A stretch of 5,537 nucleotides of DNA from Fidelibacterota bacterium (GTDB lineage: Bacteria; Fidelibacterota; Fidelibacteria; Fidelibacterales; Fidelibacteraceae): contig JAGLUM010000061.1 in assembly GCA_023134755.1 (NCBI GenBank), positions 1 to 5,537 of the forward strand, given 5' to 3'. Shown here piece by piece: positions 1 to 4,332 of this stretch. The stretch's first letter is position 1. Every line of letters starts with the position of its first letter. The position numbers were made by a program, and so were the translations under genes. A model generated the notes under the pieces. That model did not search any database. It was not told where the DNA came from and saw only the letters and a program-made list of their open reading frames with translations.

Positions 1-172
1 CGTAACAATTGGAAAATACCAGCTGATCTTTAAACCAGGCCGGTCCCTCAGGAAAGTTTAAATTGTCAGCAACAACGTGGAATTCTCCTTTAAAATAGCT
101 CTTTGAACTACAGGATGTCATTCCCAGTATCAATAGGAGGAGCATCAAAAAGAAACGGACATGTTTTGTCAT
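1..172 (-). CDS. SMP-30/gluconolactonase-like lipoprotein, N-terminal part (cut by window edge)
   Basis: This is the first 57 codons of a minus-strand gene that runs off the left edge. The protein starts MTKHVRFF, followed by a hydrophobic stretch (residues 7-18) and a lipobox-like GMTSC with Cys21, so it is probably an exported lipoprotein. Met at -3 of the lipobox is slightly atypical. Residues 33-55 contain VVADNLNFPEGPAW and then QLVFSN. This matches the first blade of the SMP-30/gluconolactonase/LRE beta-propeller family, where the Glu of FPEGP (Glu42 here) is a metal ligand. Family members are usually about 280-350 residues and hydrolyse sugar lactones or related esters, but substrate cannot be told from this fragment. 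The start is supported by AAAGGA five bases upstream of the ATG and by the signal sequence. The family call is fairly firm. The catalytic function is inferred, because the remaining metal ligands lie outside the window. Confidence 0.8.
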   Translation of the reverse strand, partial: MTKHVRFFLMLLLLILGMTSCSSKSYFKGEFHVVADNLNFPEGPAWFKDQLVFSNCY

Positions 173-197
173 AATAATCCTTTTTTCAACAACATGA

Positions 198-226
198 AGT
201 ATACATATAAATTTAATAAAAATCAA
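198..226 (-). promoter_or_regulatory. Probable sigma-70-like promoter of the lipoprotein gene
   Basis: Read on the minus strand there is TTGATT (221-226; 4/6 match to the -35 consensus) and TATACT (198-203; 5/6 match to the -10), separated by exactly 17 bases of A+T-rich DNA. Transcription would start near 191, leaving a leader of about 20 bases that includes the AAAGGA ribosome binding site. It is inferred from sequence only. No TAnnTTTG Bacteroidota-type -7 box was seen here. Confidence 0.5.
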
Positions 227-253
227 ATTAAGAAGAGGAGAAGAGTATAGAGA

Positions 254-313
254 ATGGACCCATCTTCGTTCATCTGCTCCGAAGCGTCGGGGCCGGGCAG
301 GGCAATGGAGAAT
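254..313 (-). repeat. Dispersed hairpin repeat, copy 1
   Basis: Positions 271-313 match 2476-2518 at 42 of 43 bases. The match loosens over the flank 254-270. Read on the minus strand, it has the CCTGCCCGGC head and GC-AGATG-like tail also found at 3944-3985. The core is a stem of seven pairs, GCTCCGA (276-282) with TCGGGGC (287-293), and an AGCG loop. An alternative outer pairing, CTGCTC (274-279) with GGGCAG (295-300), uses some of the same bases. The only difference from copy 3 (T at 278 for C at 2483) leaves both pairings intact as a G-U wobble when read as plus-strand RNA. It is intergenic and of unknown function. Confidence 0.85.
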
Positions 314-380
314 GAAAAAAAGAGGGAGAGAGTGGGAAAAGAGGGGGAGCGAGAGAAAAAGAAAAGATGAGAAATTGAGA
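311..380. other. Purine-rich tract
   Basis: On the plus strand 64 of 70 bases are A or G, in irregular runs such as AGAGGGAGAGAG and GAGGGGGAGCGAG. It directly abuts hairpin-repeat copy 1. A shorter purine-rich stretch follows copy 3 (2511-2560), and a pyrimidine-rich stretch precedes copy 4 (3838-3882), so in the repeat's own orientation a C/T-rich tract lies upstream of three of the four copies. It is not coding. Long polypurine mirror-like runs can adopt triplex structures, but that is only a possibility here. Confidence 0.6.
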
Positions 381-403
381 TCCTGAACTCCGGCGTAGTT
401 CCA

Positions 404-448
404 CCGTCTTGTCCGGCATAATGCCGATGTATATCGATACAGAGACGG
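404..448 (+). repeat. Dispersed hairpin repeat, copy 2 (diverged)
   Basis: This copy has the same layout as copy 4 (3944-3985). The head CTTGTCCGGC (408-417) matches CCTGCCCGGC at 8 of 10 bases, the next 31 bases match at 24, and GCCGATGTATATCG is exactly shared. An outer perfect inverted repeat CCGTCT (404-409) / AGACGG (443-448) closes the element. Inside are two overlapping hairpins: CGGCA-TAA-TGCCG (415-427 region) and CGAT-GTAT-ATCG. Relative to copy 4, the innermost pair of the first hairpin changes from G-C to A-T, a compensatory change. A fragment CGGCGTAG (391-398), identical to 3950-3957 of copy 4, sits just upstream and may be a broken further copy. Confidence 0.7.
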
Positions 449-649
449 AAACTTTAGCAAAGGAGGAACGAAGATTAATCTGGCGTTTTATCCGGTGAAT
501 CCACCAGCATTTACTCCAGTCTTTTGCGAATGGCAGAGGAGCATGGTTTTAGACTCCCCTGTATTTTCTGGTACATGCCCTGCCTATAACCCCCAAAATT
601 CTCTGTGTCTTTGTGAGAGGTTTTTTTACTAAAAGTTTTTGACAGCTAA

Positions 650-1276
650 TTAATTATCAATGTTTTCGTAATGATATAAAAAGGTCTGGATAAAGCCATT
701 TTCGAAGGTCCATACATCCTTTATCAGGTTATTTTCTTCGTCGTATTCAAAAGCAATAGATCCAATGGTTTCATCTTTGTTGATAATATCCGCAGATTGT
801 ACACAGGTATTTTTTTTCTTGCGTCGGTAGATGATATCACCGGTAATCCAACCCTTATAACGGTTGCAGTTTACCCGAATACATTGATTGTGTTTGTCAT
901 AATAGTAGTCGGCTGTCCCGGTAACTCCGTCGGAACGCAGAAAAGTTTCATGAGTTTTATTGCCGGCATCATTGTATAAAAATATCTCATAGGATGTAAG
1001 GCCGTTGGTAAATTCCCGGTAAGCGGAAGTAAGCTGCTTTTTGTCGTTATAGCGGTAGAAATTATTTGAGCGGCAGGAACCGTCAGTACATTCCCAAGTT
1101 GCTTTGTCCATCAGGCCGTTTTCGTGATAATGAAAAGTGGTTATGGCTTTTTCACCGGATGAATTTTCATATTCGAGTGTATGTAAGCGAAGAAACGGTG
1201 TATGGCAGACCGAATGTTGTGCAATAAGTTTATCTGCGTGGAGAAAAAGAGCAATCACGGTCAGAAAATAAAACAT
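650..1276 (-). CDS. Secreted protein of about six tandem 25-residue Tyr-rich (YD-like) repeats
   Basis: This small exported protein has no recognised function. It starts MFYFLTVIALFLHADKLIAQ, a typical signal peptide probably cut after AQ. The rest is built of near-regular repeats starting about every 25-27 residues (near residues 49, 75, 100, 125, 150 and 177). Each repeat has an aromatic-x-Tyr-(Asn/Asp) opening, as in YRYNDKKQL, FLYNDAGNK and FEYDEENNL, and often ends in a Gly about 18 residues later. The pattern resembles YD/RHS-like or YwqK/MORN-like beta-hairpin repeats seen in secreted proteins, but the period and consensus do not let me assign a named family. I prefer ATG at 1276, which has AAGGAA seven bases upstream. 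GTG at 1279 is one codon earlier with only a 4-base spacing. The AAGGAA overlaps the stop codon of the upstream SDR gene, so the two are surely one operon and probably translationally coupled. The stop follows an incomplete seventh repeat, which may be the natural end. Confidence 0.75.
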   Translation of the reverse strand: MFYFLTVIALFLHADKLIAQHSVCHTPFLRLHTLEYENSSGEKAITTFHYHENGLMDKATWECTDGSCRSNNFYRYNDKKQLTSAYREFTNGLTSYEIFLYNDAGNKTHETFLRSDGVTGTADYYYDKHNQCIRVNCNRYKGWITGDIIYRRKKKNTCVQSADIINKDETIGSIAFEYDEENNLIKDVWTFENGFIQTFLYHYENIDN

Positions 1277-1287
1277 CACAAATTTCC

Positions 1288-2352
1288 TTATGGTTTATTT
1301 TGCAGAGGGAGCGATCTTTTCATAAACTGCGCTCCAAAAAATCGCCGGATCATCATGCTGTTCCGCATTTTGATGGCATTCAGGGGTTCGGACTGCAACA
1401 ACAAGCGATGTTTTATTATTCCACTCACCAAATACGTACAATCGCGTTGAATCCAGGAAATAGATTTCTTTACTTTCGTGAAATAACTTTCAATCGTATC
1501 CCGACGGAAATGCAGAATATTTTCCAATTCATTGCCATCCACATAGTATCCGCAATGAAAATTCTTTCCGGCAAAGGCATTGCGGGGAAAATTGAGTTTT
1601 CCAAGTCCGAACAATGTAAAAGAACGCGTTAAAAAGTCGTTATAAGTTATTCTACAAACAGGACCTCCACTTAGATTAAAGATTTTCCCGGATAAAAGCG
1701 ATATTTTATTGATCATATGATAAAATGCTCGTGCCGTATCTTCCGGAGTAGCGATTTCAATGGATGTATTCAAGGGCATGTGAAACATAATTTTTGATAT
1801 CTTATGATTTTGTACCCCCATAATCGCCGTTAGTCGAAAGATGCTCCAGTTCAGTGCCGACGTTTGGATAAGTTTTTCCGCAGCAATTTTAGTTTCTGCA
1901 TAATAATCTCCTATACTGCAATGAAGGGGATCACCTACCCGGATATTGGGATCCTTGAGACGATCCCCGTACACCGAGATGGAGGAGGCATAGCATATAA
2001 ATGCTGAGGGAGAGTAACGTTCAAGAGCGGTTATCAGGTTCTGTGTGCCATGCACATTAACCCGGTGGGCAAGCTCTGGCATGTCATCCGCCAGAGGAGG
2101 TATGACAGCTGCTAAATGAATAACAATATCCTGATCCCGGCATGCGGCATCTATATCACCCGACTTGCTGATATCTCCAAAAACACAGGTGATATGTTTT
2201 TTATAGCGCGTAAAACAGCGCCGTGTACGCCGTGTGTCAATATCGAATACGGTAATTTCTTCATATTTGTTATTACTGCACAACTGTTTTAACAAAGCTG
2301 TTCCAACGGTTCCGGACGCACCGGTAATAAGAATACGTTTTTTATTGTTCAT
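1288..2352 (-). CDS. NAD(P)-dependent epimerase/dehydratase, extended SDR family
   Basis: This 354-residue protein has a cytosolic Rossmann fold. The N-terminal dinucleotide site TGASGTVG has the GxxGxxG glycines at residues 11, 14 and 17. Asp37 after strand 2 suggests a preference for NAD over NADP. FGDIS (58-62) and HLAA (79-82) are the usual extended-SDR landmarks. The catalytic region has YASSISVYGD (121-130, Ser123/124) and the YxxxK pair in YAETK (Tyr151, Lys155). The C-terminal half carries TPEDTARAFYHMI and NLSGGP, typical of the substrate domain, then a region with FHCGYY and ILHFRRDTIESYF, seen in a subgroup of uncharacterised epimerases. The last 45 residues are strongly basic with no recognised domain. 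Length is normal for the family and the active site looks intact. Substrate is unknown: a nucleotide-sugar, steroid or dihydroflavonol-type ketone are all possible. The start has GAGG (2361-2364) eight bases upstream. It is the first gene of a two-gene operon with the secreted repeat protein, and diverges from the DUF6765 gene. Confidence 0.9.
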   Translation of the reverse strand: MNNKKRILITGASGTVGTALLKQLCSNNKYEEITVFDIDTRRTRRCFTRYKKHITCVFGDISKSGDIDAACRDQDIVIHLAAVIPPLADDMPELAHRVNVHGTQNLITALERYSPSAFICYASSISVYGDRLKDPNIRVGDPLHCSIGDYYAETKIAAEKLIQTSALNWSIFRLTAIMGVQNHKISKIMFHMPLNTSIEIATPEDTARAFYHMINKISLLSGKIFNLSGGPVCRITYNDFLTRSFTLFGLGKLNFPRNAFAGKNFHCGYYVDGNELENILHFRRDTIESYFTKVKKSISWIQRDCTYLVSGIIKHRLLLQSEPLNAIKMRNSMMIRRFFGAQFMKRSLPLQNKP

Positions 2353-2662
2353 TAGAGAAACCTCATTCCATTATGATGAAAAAATAACAAACAATTTTAC
2401 AGGTATTTTATATACTAATCGTCCATACTCAGCGGATTGAACCCTTTAGTAATGGACAATGGATCCGTTTTCATCCATCTGCCCCGAAGCGTCGGGGCCG
2501 GGCAGGGCAATGGAGAATTAGGAAGAGTTTAGAGTTGAGAGGTTGAGAAGATGAGAAAATGGGATGTTTGAGGTATGGGGTTTACGTCCTAAAGCAAAAA
2601 CTTAGGTTAAGTTTTATGAAAAAAGGGTTTTTTATCTAATGTAATTTCCTCTATATTTTTCC
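2353..2662. other. Divergent intergenic region with a repeat copy
   Basis: This 310-bp region lies between the SDR gene (leftward) and the DUF6765 gene (rightward), so it must hold promoters for both. I could not pick a convincing -35/-10 pair for either. The SDR side is A+T-rich with several TATA-like stretches. The right side has AAAAAAGGGTTTTTT (2624-2638 region) and a TAAT-rich stretch before the DUF6765 start. The middle is occupied by hairpin-repeat copy 3 (2476-2518), followed by a purine-rich stretch containing TTTAGAGTTGAG (2528-2539), whose complement recurs exactly at 3839-3850. Confidence 0.6.
2476..2518 (-). repeat. Dispersed hairpin repeat, copy 3
   Basis: This copy matches 271-313 at 42 of 43 bases. 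It contains a perfect 7-bp stem GCCCCGA (2481-2487) / TCGGGGC (2492-2498) with loop AGCG. A competing perfect outer pairing is CTGCCC (2479-2484) / GGGCAG (2500-2505). On the minus strand it shares the head CCTGCCCGGC and the tail GC-AGATGG with copy 4, while the centre differs. No T-run follows the stem on either strand, so it is not a standard intrinsic terminator. It lies between divergent genes, where a terminator would not be expected. Confidence 0.85.
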
Positions 2663-3769
2663 ATGGAAATTGGAAGCCATTATTATGCTGTGTTGGCCCT
2701 GTGCCGGATGCTCGGAATCAAAAAAGATATTGCTTATCGCATTGCCTTTTCTTCAGAATATGTGGATGATGCCCTGATTGAACGTGTGATGTTTAAGCGG
2801 ACACCGCGAGGAGTAAGATGCCATATATTTGGGAGAAAACGGGGACTTGACCACACAGCAACCTCTCCGCGTATTATGACGGTATGGAACTATCGCCACA
2901 GGACTATGAGAGAGCAACTGGTGCCTTTTCATTTTATTCCCGGTAACCACGGTGAAAGCTTTTATCAAAGGATACGGACTTTTCCGGATTCTCCTCTTTT
3001 GCAGAGTCTGATAAATAGCGCGGTGGTATCCGGGAACAGTTATCAAATAGGTATTGTGCTGCATGTGTTGGGTGATACCTATGCCCATCAAGGCTTCAGC
3101 GGTATTATCAACCGCCATAACCGTGTCAAAGGTCTGCACGTCAATTGGTCCAGCCTCCGCGGGTTCAAAGATCGTTTAATAGCTTGGTATATGATATATG
3201 TGGAGTGGCTTTTTTCGCGTATTTTCGGACGAATTTTACCGATGTACAGCCATAGTCATGTCGGGACCATCCCGGATATTGCTTCTGTACAATGGAAGTA
3301 TAAATATGACACTGGTACCTCACTACTGGCTCAGTATGAACCCAGCGGAGAAATCAGCAATCCACAGCGTTATACTAAGGCATTTGAAGAAATACGCCAA
3401 ATATTGCTACGTTTCATTAAGGCGCATCCGGAAGTACAAGAAAAGCGACCTGATTTTCAGGATGAAGCAATATTCCGGGAACAATTGATAAAACCCTTAT
3501 CTCGTCGTGAAGTCACCTATGCATGGAAGGATTTTTTGCTTAAACACCGTTTACTGGATAAAACGGATGAAGCAGTTCATTATGATCCACATGCCTGGAT
3601 CAAGTCTGCATTCAGCAACTACCGTAGAAAAAAATATTCACAGCGGATCGTTCATCAAGCTGAACCCGTAACTGATTTTATAAAATCCGACTGGTATCAG
3701 TACTATCGGGCTGCGCGGGAATATAAAGAGAAATACAATATCCTGATTGACAAATACGAGATTTATTAA
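2663..3769 (+). CDS. DUF6765 family protein (zinc-phospholipase-C-like core)
   Basis: This 368-residue protein has no signal peptide and is likely cytoplasmic. Recognised landmarks of the DUF6765 family appear in order: HYYAVLALCRMLGI at the N-terminus (His6), IAFSSEYVDDA (27-37), VPFHFIPGNHGE (87-98), IGIVLHVLGDTYAHQGFSG (129-147), and a GH-like HSHVGTIPDI followed by VQWKY (197-213). The His134-x3-Asp138-x3-His142 pattern, with further His and Asp residues at 6, 35, 36, 90 and 199, resembles the metal site of zinc-dependent phospholipase C / S1-P1 nuclease folds. A metal-dependent hydrolase is therefore a reasonable inference, but no activity is established for the family as far as I know. 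The C-terminal 150 residues are charged and helical with no recognised domain. The start is fixed by an in-frame TAA at 2642 and by the family's usual N-terminus, although no Shine-Dalgarno sequence precedes it. The gene stands alone, divergent from the SDR gene. Confidence 0.8.
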   Translation: MEIGSHYYAVLALCRMLGIKKDIAYRIAFSSEYVDDALIERVMFKRTPRGVRCHIFGRKRGLDHTATSPRIMTVWNYRHRTMREQLVPFHFIPGNHGESFYQRIRTFPDSPLLQSLINSAVVSGNSYQIGIVLHVLGDTYAHQGFSGIINRHNRVKGLHVNWSSLRGFKDRLIAWYMIYVEWLFSRIFGRILPMYSHSHVGTIPDIASVQWKYKYDTGTSLLAQYEPSGEISNPQRYTKAFEEIRQILLRFIKAHPEVQEKRPDFQDEAIFREQLIKPLSRREVTYAWKDFLLKHRLLDKTDEAVHYDPHAWIKSAFSNYRRKKYSQRIVHQAEPVTDFIKSDWYQYYRAAREYKEKYNILIDKYEIY

Positions 3770-3893
3770 TGTTTGGCTATGCCGGATAAACTGGTAACTG
3801 GTGAATTAGGGATAATCAGTCTGACACAAACCCCAAACCTCAACTCTAAATCCTAAACTTTTCCTTTTTTTTCTGTCCTTTTATTTGATTTAA

Positions 3894-3998
3894 GAACAAG
3901 GAATACCGATTAACGAATGATGAAATAAGAAGTTCGCAAATCGCCTGCCCGGCGTAGCGCCGATGTATATCGGTGCATAGATGGGTTAATCCTTGTTC
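3894..3998. repeat. 105-bp element framed by a 9-bp inverted repeat
   Basis: GAACAAGGA (3894-3902) and its exact complement TCCTTGTTC (3990-3998) bracket hairpin-repeat copy 4. The sequence between the left arm and the hairpin repeat is A-rich (AATGATGAAATAAGAAGTTC) and non-coding. The arrangement could be the ends of a small non-autonomous element, or a long-range stem presenting the inner hairpins. A 9-bp match at this distance could also be chance. Confidence 0.45.
3944..3985 (+). repeat. Dispersed hairpin repeat, copy 4
   Basis: This copy has the head CCTGCCCGGC (3944-3953) and a tail ending AGATGG, both shared with the reverse complements of copies 1 and 3. Its centre is shared instead with copy 2. 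It contains two overlapping stems that cannot form together: CGGCG-TAG-CGCCG (3950-3962) and the 8-pair GCGCCGAT-GTAT-ATCGGTGC (3957-3976, one G-U). It has no T-run and no coding content. Confidence 0.8.
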
Positions 3999-4036
3999 AA
4001 TATTCAATTAACTCTTTCTGTTTTTCCCATCTTTTC

Positions 4037-4141
4037 TCCCCTCCTAATTTAGGAGGGGGCAGAGGGGTGGTTCTTATCAACAATATGAATATTATACATG
4101 TAATTGACCTCCCCTTTATCCCCTTCTTGACAAGGAGGGGA
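4037..4141. repeat. REPIN-like inverted doublet of palindromes
   Basis: Two 36-bp arms, 4037-4072 and the complement of 4106-4141, match at 26 of 36 bases and flank a 33-bp A+T-rich spacer. Each arm is itself palindromic: CCCCTCCTAATTTAGGAGGGG on the left, in a perfect stem apart from the loop, and CCCCTTCTTGACAAGGAGGGG on the right, with one G-T-type mismatch. Both are followed on the spacer side by a GGGGTGGTT-like tail. Two inverted REP units in this arrangement are the layout of a REPIN, a short element moved in trans by RAYT (TnpA_REP) enzymes in other bacteria. No such enzyme is in the window. Lying between two plus-strand genes, it could also end or attenuate transcription. Confidence 0.75.
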
Positions 4142-4209
4142 AATTGTTTTATTTCCGTTTTTCCATCTTTGCCTTATTAATCTTTTTGTGTTCACTATCA
4201 CATATTACT

Positions 4210-4227
4210 CCGGGAGGATCTTCCCGG
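4210..4227. promoter_or_regulatory. Short inverted repeat in the leader of the secreted-protein gene
   Basis: CCGGGA (4210-4215) and TCCCGG (4222-4227) form a perfect 6-bp inverted repeat around GGATCT, centred about 114 bases before the downstream start codon. No T-run follows. It could be an operator or an RNA hairpin, but nothing in the sequence identifies a regulator. A related TCCGGGA occurs once more at 4283-4290. Confidence 0.3.
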
Positions 4228-4332
4228 CGGTTAAATCTTATGAATTTCAGGGCATTTTTTGTACCATTTGCACAGGGATATATTCCGGGACGAAAAAATC
4301 CGCTAAGTGAATCTAATATTGAGGGGGATAGC

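Larger units (their letters stand above)
173..649. other. Non-coding repeat-rich intergenic region
   Basis: No convincing gene lies in this 477-bp stretch. From left to right it holds the promoter and leader of the lipoprotein gene (173-226), a hairpin-repeat copy (254-313), a 70-bp purine-rich tract (311-380), a second diverged hairpin-repeat copy pointing the other way (404-448), and about 200 bp (449-649) with no recognised feature beyond a weak CTCT/AGAG inverted repeat followed by seven T (601-627). The longest open stretch at 544-633 encodes only 29 residues, has no ribosome binding site and does not look like protein. Confidence 0.7.
3770..4332. other. Non-coding repeat-rich intergenic region
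   Basis: This 563-bp region lies between two co-directional genes. It holds a pyrimidine-rich tract (3838-3882), hairpin-repeat copy 4 (3944-3985) inside a 9-bp inverted-repeat frame (3894-3998), a REPIN-like inverted doublet (4037-4141), and a short perfect inverted repeat in the leader of the downstream gene (4210-4227). I saw no clear promoter for the downstream gene and no classic terminator for the upstream gene, though the REPIN-like palindromes could stop transcription in either direction. A 61-codon minus-strand open frame at 4149-4334 is probably chance. Confidence 0.65.

Noticed and set aside
601..627. Inverted repeat CTCT/AGAG followed by seven T, as an intrinsic terminator
   Set aside because: The stem is only 4 bp with an 11-base loop, and no plus-strand gene lies upstream of it.
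544..633. 29-codon plus-strand open frame
   Set aside because: Too short, no ribosome binding site, and composition unlike a protein; it overlaps a weak inverted repeat.
2353..2450. Promoter for the SDR operon
   Set aside because: Several TATA-like and TTGTTT-like words occur, but no pair has acceptable spacing, so I did not call one.
254..3985. CRISPR array
   Set aside because: The repeats are dispersed, in both orientations and kilobases apart, with no regular spacers and no cas genes.
4240..4332. Longer start (in-frame ATG at 4240) for the secreted-protein gene
   Set aside because: It lacks a ribosome binding site and would place 31 residues before a clear signal peptide; ATG at 4333 has GAGGGGG at good spacing.
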